Origin: JADJEK01 sp052034255
Lineage (GTDB): Bacteria; Planctomycetota; B15-G4; JADJEK01
Assembly (NCBI GenBank): GCA_052034255.1
Contig: JBPOIU010000036.1
Span: 13,585 to 77,584 of the forward strand
DNA length: 64,000 nucleotides
Direction of reading: 5' to 3'
The position numbers and the translations under genes are program-made. The notes under the pieces are model-generated. The model saw nothing but the letters and a program-made list of their open reading frames with translations, was not told the DNA's origin and ran no database searches. Below are positions 54,798 to 63,504 of this stretch, piece by piece (position 1 is the stretch's first letter; every line of letters starts with the position of its first letter).

Positions 54798-55724
54798 GTG
54801 ACTTCACCGCTGCGAATGGCCGTGCTCGGCACGGGACACCTCGGTCGCCACCACGCTCGCAATCTCGGCCAGATGGACGGCGTGCAGCTGATCGCCGTCG
54901 TCGATCCCTCCGAAGAGCGCGGCCGGCCGGCGGCCGACACCGCGAAGACCACGTGGATCGCGCGCCCGGAAGACCTGCCGGCGGAACTCGACGCGGTCTC
55001 GATCGCTGCGCCGACACCGGCCCATTTCGCGTTGGCGAAGTACTTCCTGGAGCGCGGCGTCCACGTGCTCGTGGAGAAGCCGATGACCGCGACGTTGGAG
55101 GAGGCGCGCGCGCTCGCCGCCATCGCGGCCAAAGCGAAGCGCTGCCTGCAAGTCGGGCACATCGAGCGCTTCAATCCGGTTTGGCAGCACGTCACGAACA
55201 CGCGGTGCGCGCCGCGCTTCATCGACGCCGAGCGCTTCGCCGCGCATACCGGTCGCTCGCTCGACACGAGCGTCGTGTTCGACCTGATGATCCACGACCT
55301 CGATCTGGTCTGCGCGTTGGCGGCCTCCGCGGTGGTCGATCTCCGCGCGACCGGCGGCGTGGTCGTCGGACCGTTCGAGGATTGGGCCGAGTGTCGCCTG
55401 ACCTTCGAGAACGGCACGGTCGCGGAAGTCCGCGCAAGTCGCGTCAATCCGGCCGGCGGACGGCGTACGCGCGTGTTCGCGACCGACAAGACGCTCGAGA
55501 TCGACTTCCAGACCCGCAAGTTGCAGATCGTCGAGAAGGGCACGACGACGCCGCAGACCGTGCGCGAGCTGCAAGGCAGCGACGAGGAACCGTTGCGTCG
55601 CGAACTGTCCAGTTTCGTCGCCGCGATCCGCTCGGGTTCCCGCCCGCTCGTGTCCGAGACCGAGGGCCTACGCGCCGTCGAGTTGGCCGATCGCGTCGTC
55701 GGCCAGATCCGCGGTGGGCGCTGA
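54798..55724 (+). CDS. Gfo/Idh/MocA family oxidoreductase
   Basis: 308 aa from GTG 54798 with GGAG upstream. N-terminal Rossmann fold VLGTGHLGRHHARNLGQ (7-23), VEKPMTATLEEA (the EKP motif), then VGHIERFNPVW and MIHDLDLVCALA in the C-terminal domain. In lpx clusters of some bacteria such a gene (gnnA-like) oxidises UDP-GlcNAc to make the 3-amino sugar of lipid A; here this is inference from position. lpxA is not in the cluster. Confidence 0.88.
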   Translation: MTSPLRMAVLGTGHLGRHHARNLGQMDGVQLIAVVDPSEERGRPAADTAKTTWIARPEDLPAELDAVSIAAPTPAHFALAKYFLERGVHVLVEKPMTATLEEARALAAIAAKAKRCLQVGHIERFNPVWQHVTNTRCAPRFIDAERFAAHTGRSLDTSVVFDLMIHDLDLVCALAASAVVDLRATGGVVVGPFEDWAECRLTFENGTVAEVRASRVNPAGGRRTRVFATDKTLEIDFQTRKLQIVEKGTTTPQTVRELQGSDEEPLRRELSSFVAAIRSGSRPLVSETEGLRAVELADRVVGQIRGGR

Positions 55725-55789
55725 CGGGTGTCGAATCGAGCCCGTGAGCGTCGGCGTCCGCTGGCGCGCGTTCGGTTGCCGTGCCGGCG

Positions 55790-56023
55790 TCAGGGGGCTT
55801 CGTACTCGTCGTCGACGGACCGGAACCGGTAGAAGCCGAGGATTCGCAACAGGATCAGTCGACGACGTGCCGCATCGGCGTACTGCGGCTGACTCGCGTA
55901 CAGCCGCTCGACGCCGGACTCTCCCTCGCGCTCGCCGACCTCCAGGCAGCGGCGGACGAATTCGCGGACCCGCTCGTCGTGCCGTGGACTTTCTGGGGTC
56001 GGGCGGGCCTGCGAAGGTTCCAT
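55790..56023 (-). CDS. Small helical protein (77 aa), divergent from an ECF sigma gene
   Basis: ATG 56023. Segment DERVREFVRRCLEVGEREGESGVERLYASQP and AARRRLILLRILGFYRF are amphipathic helices. The pattern resembles the short helical region found before the kinase domain in planctomycete Ser/Thr kinases. Convergent with the oxidoreductase gene and divergent from the sigma gene (165 nt). Could be a regulator of the sigma factor; that is only inference. Confidence 0.5.
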   Translation of the reverse strand: MEPSQARPTPESPRHDERVREFVRRCLEVGEREGESGVERLYASQPQYADAARRRLILLRILGFYRFRSVDDEYEAP

Positions 56024-56188
56024 AACCCTGCCATCCGGGGCCGGGGCGCACCGTCACGCGCTTTCGGGCTCGAACCGTCCGACATGCCTTCATGCGTTGT
56101 AGACTCCGGAACGCCTGGACCGACGATCCCCAAGATTCCGCAGCTCACGAAGATTCCCCAGTTCGGCCCCCCGTTGTGAGAGGTGTTC

Positions 56189-56830
56189 ATGTCCGAGAAG
56201 GACCCAGCCGCCGACGACGGCAGTTCCAGCGAACTCGTCGAAGCTGCCGCTCGTGGCGACAAGGCGGCCATCGAAGCGCTGATGCAGCAGCACATCTCGG
56301 GGGTGCGCGCGTTCGTTCGTTTGCGCGCCGGACCCGTCGTCCGAGCCAAGGAGTCGGTGTCCGATCTGGTCCAGTCCGCGTGCCGCGAGGTCCTCGAGCA
56401 CATCGACCGCTTCCAGTACGCCGGCGAGGCGGGATTCCGCCAGTGGCTGTACGCGACCGCGCTGCGCAAGGTCCTGAACCGGCACGAGTACTACACGGCC
56501 GAGAAGCGCGACGTGAAGAAAGAGATCGCGCCGCCGTCGACGGCCGCCAACGGCGGCAGCAGTTCCGGTGCGGCGGACGTCGGCCTGCTCGCCGCCTACA
56601 AGAACTTCGCCACGCCGAGCCAGGTCGCGATCGGCAACGAAGAACTCGGTCGCATCGAGCAGGCATTCGACAAGCTGCAAGACGACTACCGCGAGGTCAT
56701 CATCCTGTCGCGCATCGTCGGCCTCTCGCGCGCGGAGATCGCCGAGAAGCTCGGCAAGAGCGAGGCGTCGATCCGCGGCTTGCTCTATCGCGCGCTCGCG
56801 CAGCTCGCGGAGTTGCTCGACCACAAGTGA
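56189..56830 (+). CDS. ECF-type RNA polymerase sigma factor
   Basis: 213 aa from ATG 56189 with GAGAGG just upstream. Region 2 about 20-105 (ALMQQHISGVRAFVRLRAG, DLVQSACREVLEHIDRFQ, FRQWLYATALRKVLNRHEYY) and region 4 about 150-210 (LQDDYREVIILSRIVGLSRAEIAEKLGKS). A Ser/Ala/Gly-rich linker joins them. Sequence features match planctomycete-type ECF factors that often work with Ser/Thr kinases. No anti-sigma factor gene adjacent. Confidence 0.88.
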   Translation: MSEKDPAADDGSSSELVEAAARGDKAAIEALMQQHISGVRAFVRLRAGPVVRAKESVSDLVQSACREVLEHIDRFQYAGEAGFRQWLYATALRKVLNRHEYYTAEKRDVKKEIAPPSTAANGGSSSGAADVGLLAAYKNFATPSQVAIGNEELGRIEQAFDKLQDDYREVIILSRIVGLSRAEIAEKLGKSEASIRGLLYRALAQLAELLDHK

Positions 56831-56905
56831 ACGGACGCGCGCTCGCGCCGCGCTGCACCCTCGGGTGAGGCCAGCAACGCGGATCCAGCCGATCGACTCA
56901 CGTGC

Positions 56906-58384
56906 TCACGACTTCGCTGCGACGGGAGTCGCGGCGGGCAGTTGCCCGCTCGACTCCGAGCCGTAACGGAGTTCCTTGGCCCGCAGCTCGATCGCGAGTC
57001 CACTCGGGATCAACTTCGCGAGCTTCCACACGCGATAGGCGCCGGCGCCGCCGAGCGCGTCGACCAAGCGGCGTTCGCCTTCGGCGTCGGCATCGCCGAG
57101 TACGGCCTGCGCGTCGATCTCGGCCTCGCTGACCGTCGTCGCGGCCAGCATGCGCTGCTCGCGACTCGCGGCTTCGCGTCGTTTCGCTTCGAGCTTCGTG
57201 CGCGCCTCGAGCGTTTCGACCGCGGCGGCGCCGCGCTGCTCTTCCTCCGCGACCTGCCGCTGGATCTCGGCCTTGGTCTCGGCGACGGCGATCGCGACCT
57301 CGCCCTTCAGCGTGTTGAAGCGCGCATTCACGCGCGCGGTGGCCTCGAGCTCGACGTTGGTCAGGACCTCTTCCTCGGCGAGCCGCGCCAGTTGGAACGG
57401 CTTGCGCACGGCTTCGGGCACTTCGAGCCCGCGCACGAGCGCGAGCAGGACGCGCACCTTCTTCTTCTCGAGCGCTGCCTTCAGCTCGACGGTGACTTCG
57501 TCCTGGAACACGACGCGCGCGTCTCCCTCCATGAACTGACGTGACGACAGGTTGCTGCCCTTCAAGCGCACGATCGATTCGACCTGCGGCTTGATCACGC
57601 GTTCGATCACGTCCTTCTCCGAGCCGTAGCGCTTCACGAGGTACGGCGCGTCTTCGGGCAACAGGCCCCAGATCAGCGACATCTCGGCCGTGATCGTGTT
57701 CGAGTCGCTGGACGGGAATTGGATCGCGTGCTTGCCCGTGAACGACAACTCGCGCCATCCGATGCGGATGTGGTTCACCGAGTACTCGAGCGGATTGAGG
57801 AAGTGCACGCCTGCGTGCAACACGTCGCGCTGCACACCGCGTTGGTCGGGACCCGCGAGTTCGTCCGACGACAGCACGCCGTCGAGATGCGTGACGACGC
57901 CGACCGAACCGGTCGGGACGACCACGGCGTCGTGGACCTCGACCGTGTACGCGTACGGGTTCAGTGCGTACCGACCCGGCGTCAGCACACGTCGCCGCAC
58001 GCCGCGTTGGCCCTCGTCCGCGAGGAAGCTCCCCGGCGGCAGCGGCGCGCCGACGAGCGCGGTGACGACGCCGACTTGCGGCAGTCGCGCGGGGACGACG
58101 GTGTCGCCGTTCTTCGCGCCCGGCGCACCCGGCAGGATCTCGAGCATCGGATGGCGTTCGATCGTCACTCCGAAGCGATCGACGACGTGCCGGCCCGGAC
58201 CGAGCACGTGCTCGCGCACGCCCTTCTGGCCGTCGCGCGCGAGCATCTGACCGGGCTCGAGTTCGTCGCCGTCGTGCGCGATGACGACGAGGAACTCGTC
58301 GGGCCCGACGTCGACGGTCTTGCCGCAGGCATGCAGTGCGCAAGCGACAGCGGCCAGCGTGAAGGTGGATAAGGCGCGGTTCAT
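56906..58384 (-). CDS. SPFH (band 7)-like protein with lipoprotein signal
   Basis: 492 aa; ATG 58384 overlaps the stop of the preceding SPFH gene by 4 nt. Signal peptide with Cys20 in CALHACGK, a lipobox-like end. Then repeated beta units (VGPDEFLVVIAHDG, GQKGVREHVLGPGRHVVD, GQRGVRRRVLTPGRYALN, DQRGVQRDVLHAGVHFLN), the SPFH core (about 225-330, ITAEMSLIWGLLPEDAPYLV), and a helical coiled-coil part (AVAETKAEIQRQVAEEEQ). A tail with GAGAYRVWKLAKLIPSG. Band-7 proteins form large membrane-bound cages; a lipid anchor would place this one in the periplasm. Confidence 0.78.
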   Translation of the reverse strand: MNRALSTFTLAAVACALHACGKTVDVGPDEFLVVIAHDGDELEPGQMLARDGQKGVREHVLGPGRHVVDRFGVTIERHPMLEILPGAPGAKNGDTVVPARLPQVGVVTALVGAPLPPGSFLADEGQRGVRRRVLTPGRYALNPYAYTVEVHDAVVVPTGSVGVVTHLDGVLSSDELAGPDQRGVQRDVLHAGVHFLNPLEYSVNHIRIGWRELSFTGKHAIQFPSSDSNTITAEMSLIWGLLPEDAPYLVKRYGSEKDVIERVIKPQVESIVRLKGSNLSSRQFMEGDARVVFQDEVTVELKAALEKKKVRVLLALVRGLEVPEAVRKPFQLARLAEEEVLTNVELEATARVNARFNTLKGEVAIAVAETKAEIQRQVAEEEQRGAAAVETLEARTKLEAKRREAASREQRMLAATTVSEAEIDAQAVLGDADAEGERRLVDALGGAGAYRVWKLAKLIPSGLAIELRAKELRYGSESSGQLPAATPVAAKS

Positions 58385-59946
58385 GGATTCTCCTTCGGAG
58401 TCGGTGCGGGCGCCGCGGCGCCGTCCGTGGGCGACGGCGATTCCGGATCCGGTCCCATGTCGAGCGCTTGCTCGACGAGCACGTGCGACGGCGGTGCGTC
58501 CAGCGTGGCCACGATGCTGCGGTAATGCGGGATCAAGCGTTCGAGCAGGCGCAGGCGCGCGTAGGCGTCGCCGCCGCCGGTCGCGGCGGCCATCTTGCGT
58601 TCGATCGCGGCGACGGTTTCGCTCGAGCGCGCTTTCGCGGTCGCGCTCGAGCGCGCGCTCGCGCGGATGCGTTCGGCGTCGAGCTTCGCGATCTCGAGCG
58701 CGATCTGCGCTTGCTCGTCCTCGGCCGCGGCGGTCGCGAGAGCGCGCGCTTCGGCTTCGCGCGCGCTGCCGAATTCGGTCGCGTGCGTCGCGCGCGCGGC
58801 CGCGAGCAGCGCCGGCAACTTCTCGAGTTCCTGCTCGCGCGCCAGCGACGCGCGGCCGCGCTCGGTCTCCATCTGCGCGTCGATCTGCGAGCGCAGCAGC
58901 GCCGCTTCGACGCGCCGTTGGATCAACGTCGCCAACTCGTTGGGCGGCGTGATGCCGCTGATCGTGACCGCGTGGATCACCGGGCCCTCGGCTTCGACGA
59001 GGCGGCGCAGTTCGGTTTCGAACGCGCTCTGGAAACTCTGTCGCGACGTCCCCGCGATGAAATCGCGAGCCGGTGAGCGCGCGCCGAACGAGCGCGAGAT
59101 CGCGCGGGCTGCAGGGAGGATCAGGCTGTCCTCGACGACCTTCGTGCCGCCGAACTTCACGTACACGAGCGGAGCGCTGGCGTCGGTCAGGCTCCATTCG
59201 ATCGCGCCGTCGAGCGCGATGTCGAAGCCGTCGCTGGTCGGGAATCGCACGCGCGTGCCCGGCGTCGTGAGGTCGAGGCGTTGCGATTGGCGCGACACCG
59301 GCAGCACGAACGTGGCGAAGGGATTCACGTGGTGGATGCCGGGCGGCAGCACCTGGGCCTGAACGCCGCGTTCGTCCGCCGCGGCGAGCCATGCGTCACC
59401 GCGACTCGGACCGCGGCCGACGAGATGCGCGACGACGCCGACCTGGCCGGGCTGGATCACGACCGGATCGAACAACAACACGCGATACGCGCGCAGGTTG
59501 ATCGCGTGCGATCCGGCCGCGAGCGGCTCGCGCAGGATGCCCTTGCGGACGATGCCCGCCGCGGCGTCGGCCGGATTCTCGTCGGCGAGCGTTTGTCCCG
59601 CGGGCAAGTCCTCGCCGAACAGGCGCACGAGCACGCCGACTTTCGTGGTCGGGACCACCGTCAACGGCACGGTCTGCCAGTCGTAGTCGTGGCGGTTGAT
59701 CGCATCGTGTCGACCGGGCGGCAGCACGTCTTCGACGATGCCGCGGTACGGCGGCTGTCCGGGCGCGGTGCGCGGCGCGATGATGGAACCGGGAGGCGGC
59801 TCACGACCGTCGCGGCGCAACAGGATCGCGACGCGCCCGGGCGGCACGTCGAGCGTGTCGAAGCGAGCACGCTGCGACCACACCAGCGCGCCGATGCCGG
59901 CGAGGGCCGGCACGATCAAGACCATCACCCGGATCCGCGTCCGCAT
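58381..59946 (-). CDS. SPFH (band 7)-like protein with N-terminal membrane helix
   Basis: 521 aa from ATG 59946. N-terminal membrane helix (VMVLIVPALAGIGALVW), N-terminal beta units (LDVPPGRVAILLRRDGREPPPG, VGVLVRLFGEDLPAG, QVGVVAHLVGRGPSRG), SPFH core (about 230-330, GFDIALDGAIEWSLTDA) and a long Ala/Glu/Arg coiled coil (about 340-460). Paralogue of the downstream gene, coupled by ATGA; the two probably form one hetero-oligomer. Unlike typical SPFH genes, no NfeD-like protease partner is adjacent. Confidence 0.82.
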   Translation of the reverse strand: MRTRIRVMVLIVPALAGIGALVWSQRARFDTLDVPPGRVAILLRRDGREPPPGSIIAPRTAPGQPPYRGIVEDVLPPGRHDAINRHDYDWQTVPLTVVPTTKVGVLVRLFGEDLPAGQTLADENPADAAAGIVRKGILREPLAAGSHAINLRAYRVLLFDPVVIQPGQVGVVAHLVGRGPSRGDAWLAAADERGVQAQVLPPGIHHVNPFATFVLPVSRQSQRLDLTTPGTRVRFPTSDGFDIALDGAIEWSLTDASAPLVYVKFGGTKVVEDSLILPAARAISRSFGARSPARDFIAGTSRQSFQSAFETELRRLVEAEGPVIHAVTISGITPPNELATLIQRRVEAALLRSQIDAQMETERGRASLAREQELEKLPALLAAARATHATEFGSAREAEARALATAAAEDEQAQIALEIAKLDAERIRASARSSATAKARSSETVAAIERKMAAATGGGDAYARLRLLERLIPHYRSIVATLDAPPSHVLVEQALDMGPDPESPSPTDGAAAPAPTPKENP

Positions 59947-60040
59947 GGCTCGTCCTCCGCATCGAAGTGCGGCGAACCCTATCGGCCGCTGGGCCGAGGC
60001 CGAGGTCAGGCGCGCGTAACGAGGTGCCGGGAACGCGAGC

Positions 60041-61267
60041 TCAGGACGACTTCACGGGCTCGGCCTCGACGAGTTCGACGATCCCCAACGTGGGCGGGCA
60101 GAGGAAGCGGATGCGCGGCGCTTGGTGCCGCTCGAGTCCGATGCCGCGCGATTGGTAGATCCACGTGGCGCCGTGCGGTCGGAACAGTCCTCCCGCGGCG
60201 ATTCGATTCGGCAGGCCCGAGAACGTGATCGGCGGACCGAACCACGGCAGTTGCACTTGCCCGCCGTGCGTGTGTCCGGCGACGACCAGGTCGACGCTCG
60301 AATCGCGCCGCAGGTCGTCGAAGATCTCACCGTGGTGTCCGAACAGGATGCGGATCGCACCGTCGTCGGGCTCGGCGTCGAACGCGCGTGTGTACACGCG
60401 ATCGAGACGATTGCGCGTCTCCTCGCCGTGCTTGCCGACGTGGTCGTGGAACACGTGGAACGGCAACGCGCCGCCGAGTCGCACCAGCCGGTCCTTCACG
60501 CGGATGGTCGTCGACGTGTTCCACAGCACCGTGACGCCGCCGTCCGCGACGAGTTGCTGGAAGTCGGCGCCCTCGTCGGTGTCGCCGAGTACGGCGTACG
60601 TCGGAGCGGTCTCGGCCAGGAAGCGCAACAACCGCACGAGTTCGGAGCGCGCGGCCGCGTACTGCGCCGGTGAGCCTTGGAACAGATCGCCGGGCAACAG
60701 CACGAGGTCGGGCTGCTGCGCGCGCAACGCGCGTGCGACGTCCCACTCGAACTCGCCGATCCGCCAGTTCTGCAGATCGGCGAGAACGGCGATGCGGATC
60801 GGCTCCGCGCCGACGCGATCGCGCTCGAGGCGGCACGTGACCGACTCGACGACGAGGCGTCGCGGCTCGATCGCGCTCGCGTACACGCCGACGCCGATCG
60901 CGCCGAGACCGAGCCAGGACAAGCGCAGCGCGCCGCGATCGACGCGAGCGCCGCGGCGCGCCGCGATCCACACGCTGGCGCAGGCGATCGGCAGCGCGAG
61001 CACGAGGTCGTACCAGGTCAAGCACAGCGCGCCGAAGCCGTTCAGCCCGACGCGCCAGAGCACGATCGAGCGCACGACGGCGAGCGGCACCAACGCGAGA
61101 CCGGCCGCGAGCGCTCGCAGCGCCGTCAACGAAGCAGAACGCCGCCACCAAAGCAGGGTCAGCAACAGCACGGACGTCGCGAGCGTCGACGTCGCGCACA
61201 CCAAGGAGAACGGCACGCCGCGCATGTGGACCTGCGCGAAGTCGGTGAAGGGAAGGAGTTGGAGCAT
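60041..61267 (-). CDS. Metallophosphoesterase-like membrane protein with altered metal site
   Basis: 408 aa from ATG 61267. About four membrane helices (30-140), then a calcineurin-like phosphoesterase domain: IAVLADLQNWRIG, LVLLPGDLFQG, AVLGDTDEG, FGHHGEIFDDL, VVAGHTHGGQV. In the YkuE/YaeI family the motifs are D-x-H, GDxxD, GNHD, H, GHxH; here the first His is Gln, GNHD is GDTD, and the second Asp of GDxxD is missing, while GHTH is intact. It may bind fewer metals or use another chemistry. Otherwise it resembles the family well. Confidence 0.8.
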   Translation of the reverse strand: MLQLLPFTDFAQVHMRGVPFSLVCATSTLATSVLLLTLLWWRRSASLTALRALAAGLALVPLAVVRSIVLWRVGLNGFGALCLTWYDLVLALPIACASVWIAARRGARVDRGALRLSWLGLGAIGVGVYASAIEPRRLVVESVTCRLERDRVGAEPIRIAVLADLQNWRIGEFEWDVARALRAQQPDLVLLPGDLFQGSPAQYAAARSELVRLLRFLAETAPTYAVLGDTDEGADFQQLVADGGVTVLWNTSTTIRVKDRLVRLGGALPFHVFHDHVGKHGEETRNRLDRVYTRAFDAEPDDGAIRILFGHHGEIFDDLRRDSSVDLVVAGHTHGGQVQLPWFGPPITFSGLPNRIAAGGLFRPHGATWIYQSRGIGLERHQAPRIRFLCPPTLGIVELVEAEPVKSS

Positions 61268-61311
61268 GGGCGCGGATCCTAGGGTGTGGATGGCTTTGCT
61301 GAGTAAAGCAC

Positions 61312-61339
61312 TTGAAAACGCCGCGTGCGGTGGCACACT
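61312..61339 (+). promoter_or_regulatory. Promoter with start at the ATG (leaderless)
   Basis: TTGAAA (61312-61317), 16-nt spacer, CACACT (61334-61339), 7 nt before ATG 61347. The RNA would start at or within 1-2 nt of the start codon. Confidence 0.5.
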
Positions 61340-61346
61340 CCGGACC

Positions 61347-61931
61347 ATGCTTCCCGCATCCTCCGTCTATCGCCGCGCGCACCACGACCTCCACGTCATC
61401 CGCTCGACGATCGAACGCGCGGGGACCTTCACGGCCGTGCCGGGCATCGGCATGTGCGTGATGGGTTCCAGCGCGCTGGTCGCGGCCATCGCCGGGGCCG
61501 CGACCGCGACGCCGCGCCAATGGCTCGCCGTTTGGCTCGCCGAGCTCGCATTCGCCCTCGCCGTCGGCGTCGGCTCCATGGTCGCGAAAGCGCGGCGTGC
61601 CGGAGTCCCGCTGCTGCGTGGATGCGGCTTGCGCTTCCTAGTTGCGCTGGTGCCGCCCTTCGTCGCCGCAGGTGTGCTGTCGCTGTGGTTCCTCGACAAC
61701 GGGCACGCGGACCGGCTGCCGGCGCTGTGGCTGTTGCTCTACGGCGTCGGCGTGCTGACCGGCGGCGCATCGTCGGTGCGCTCGGTGCTCGTACTCGGCG
61801 GGTTCTTCTTCGCCCTCGGAACGCTCGCCGCGTTCGCTCCGACCGCATGGTCGAACGTCTTGCTCGGCATCGGATTCGGCGGACTCCACATCGTCTTCGG
61901 CGCCTACGTCGCGAGGAGGCACGGTGGCTGA
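61347..61931 (+). CDS. Integral membrane protein coupled to a winged-helix regulator
   Basis: 194 aa from ATG 61347. About five hydrophobic helices (MCVMGSSALVAAIAGAA, WLAVWLAELAFALAVGVG, FLVALVPPFVAAGVLSLWF, LWLLLYGVGVLTGGA, VLVLGGFFFALGTLAAF, VLLGIGFGGLHIVFGAY). No catalytic motif. The last 8 nt overlap the start of the regulator gene, a layout frequent for PF13601-type regulators, so the regulator probably controls this membrane protein. Confidence 0.65.
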   Translation: MLPASSVYRRAHHDLHVIRSTIERAGTFTAVPGIGMCVMGSSALVAAIAGAATATPRQWLAVWLAELAFALAVGVGSMVAKARRAGVPLLRGCGLRFLVALVPPFVAAGVLSLWFLDNGHADRLPALWLLLYGVGVLTGGASSVRSVLVLGGFFFALGTLAAFAPTAWSNVLLGIGFGGLHIVFGAYVARRHGG

Positions 61932-62286
61932 TTCATCCGCTTCGCGCCGCGCGGCCGCATCGCTGCGCAAGATCCAAGGCCTCGACGAAGGTGGCGTCGA
62001 AACCCGGCTCATCCACGAGCCCGCACGCCTGCGCATCGTGTCGGCGCTCGCGGTCGGCGACACACTGACGTTCGCGGACCTGAAGGCGCAGCTCGAGCTG
62101 TCCGACGGCAATCTGTCCGTTCATGCCCGCAAGCTCGAAGAGGGCGGGCTGATCACCTGCACCAAGTCGTTCGCGGGCCGCGTTCCGCGCACCGAGTACC
62201 GCTTGACCGCGAAGGGCAAGAAGGCGCTCGATCGTTACCTCGACCACATGGAAGCCCTGATCCGCCAACTCCGCGACGCGGAGTGA
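61924..62286 (+). CDS. Winged-helix transcriptional regulator (HTH_34 / MarR-like)
   Basis: 120 aa from GTG 61924. Core: IHEPARLRIVSALAVGD, FADLKAQLELSDGNLSVHARKLEEGGLI (recognition helix), and a wing GRVPRTEYRLTAKGKKAL. This is the pattern of PF13601. Binds DNA as a dimer and likely autoregulates the two-gene unit. Overlaps the upstream membrane protein gene by 8 nt. Confidence 0.88.
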   Translation: MADSSASRRAAASLRKIQGLDEGGVETRLIHEPARLRIVSALAVGDTLTFADLKAQLELSDGNLSVHARKLEEGGLITCTKSFAGRVPRTEYRLTAKGKKALDRYLDHMEALIRQLRDAE

Positions 62287-62370
62287 TCCGCCCGCGTCGC
62301 GATCGGCGCTCGTCGTCCGTTCGTCAACTTTGTGATGCAAAGCACAACTGCCGCGCGAGGAGTCGACCCC

Positions 62371-63504
62371 ATGCAAGGACCCACGAATCGCCCCGATCCC
62401 ACGCGCGACGTGCTCGCGGTGGTCGCAGAGCTCGACGCGATCGCGCCGATCCATCGGCAGAAGCGCCTGTTCCTGCGCGTTCGCGACGGCGCGTTCGCGT
62501 GGGCGACCGGTCGGCCCGATCGGGACGCGGAGCATCGCTTGCGCGACGCGTTCACGACGACGTTCTTGCTCGGCGCGGTCGAACCGAACTCCGCGGCCGC
62601 GTTGGCGCTGCATCACGCTTCGCTGTTCGTGCTCGCGAACGGCATCGCGCGCGCGAAGAGCGCCGCGACGCTGGTCCACGTGCTGCGGCGGCGGCGCGTG
62701 ATCGCATCCCACGACTGGGGGGATCCGCGCACGGCGAAGCTCGTCAGCCGGACGGACGGGGATCGGCGTTGGATCGATGGCCAGGTCGATCCGAGCGCGC
62801 TGGCGCCGGAAGCGGACGTCGCGTGGCTGCGCGCGCACGACGGCCGTGGGGCGGTGCTCGCGTTCGTGGAGCTCGATGCCGACCAGGCCGTTCACCGGCT
62901 GCCCTCGGCTCACGCGAACGACCCGTCCACGCGCGCGGAAGGCCGGCTCGTGCTGCAGCGCGCGAGCGTCCCGCACGATGCCGTGCTGTTGCGCGAAGGA
63001 GATGCGGATTTCGCGCGGTGCGTCCGGTTGCGCGATGCATGCGTGCGCGCGCTGCGACCCGCCGCCTGGCTCGGCGCCGCGCAACGGGCATTGGAGGAGT
63101 ATCGCGCCCACGTCTTGACCCGGCGCGCCGCGGCCATCGATGGGGATCGGGTCGCGGCGTTGGGCGGTTGGCTGTTCGAACTCCGGGCCGCGGCGGCGGC
63201 GAGTCTCGAAGTCCTGCGCCTCGTCGCGCACGCGGCGTTCGACGCCGATCCGACCGCTCTCGCGCGTGCGGCGAGCGCTTCGGACGCGGTCGCGGCTCAC
63301 GCCCCCGCGGTCGCGGAACGCATCGTGTCCGCGGTCCGCGCGCGCATCGGTGCCGCGAGCCTCGCACTCGGCCATCCGCTCGAACGCCTGTCGCGCGACG
63401 TGCGCGCGGCGACGCTCGAGTCCGAACTCGACGCGATGCGCGCACACGCCACGGCGGCCGCCTTCCTGCGCGCCGGCGAGAGCGGTGTCGTCACGCCTTG
63501 GTGA
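62371..63504 (+). CDS. Divergent acyl-CoA dehydrogenase-like protein
   Basis: 377 aa from ATG 62371, which has GAGGAG upstream. Weak but consistent features: helical N-terminus, a beta middle part (RLVLQRASVPHDAVLL resembles the ACAD 'V..D.V.VP..AVL'), WLGAAQRALEEYRAHVLTRR and a C-terminal helical bundle with LALGHPLERLSRDVRAATL, the ACAD 'HPL.R..RDVR' signature. Active-site Glu and FAD-binding residues are not obvious. Perhaps a non-catalytic ACAD relative. Ends 14 nt inside the convergent ileS gene. Confidence 0.6.
   Translation: MQGPTNRPDPTRDVLAVVAELDAIAPIHRQKRLFLRVRDGAFAWATGRPDRDAEHRLRDAFTTTFLLGAVEPNSAAALALHHASLFVLANGIARAKSAATLVHVLRRRRVIASHDWGDPRTAKLVSRTDGDRRWIDGQVDPSALAPEADVAWLRAHDGRGAVLAFVELDADQAVHRLPSAHANDPSTRAEGRLVLQRASVPHDAVLLREGDADFARCVRLRDACVRALRPAAWLGAAQRALEEYRAHVLTRRAAAIDGDRVAALGGWLFELRAAAAASLEVLRLVAHAAFDADPTALARAASASDAVAAHAPAVAERIVSAVRARIGAASLALGHPLERLSRDVRAATLESELDAMRAHATAAAFLRAGESGVVTPW

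Noticed and set aside
56906..59392. Longer form of the second SPFH gene starting at 59392
   Set aside because: The extension lies in a shadow frame of the upstream SPFH gene; a signal peptide and 4-nt overlap at 58384 define the start.
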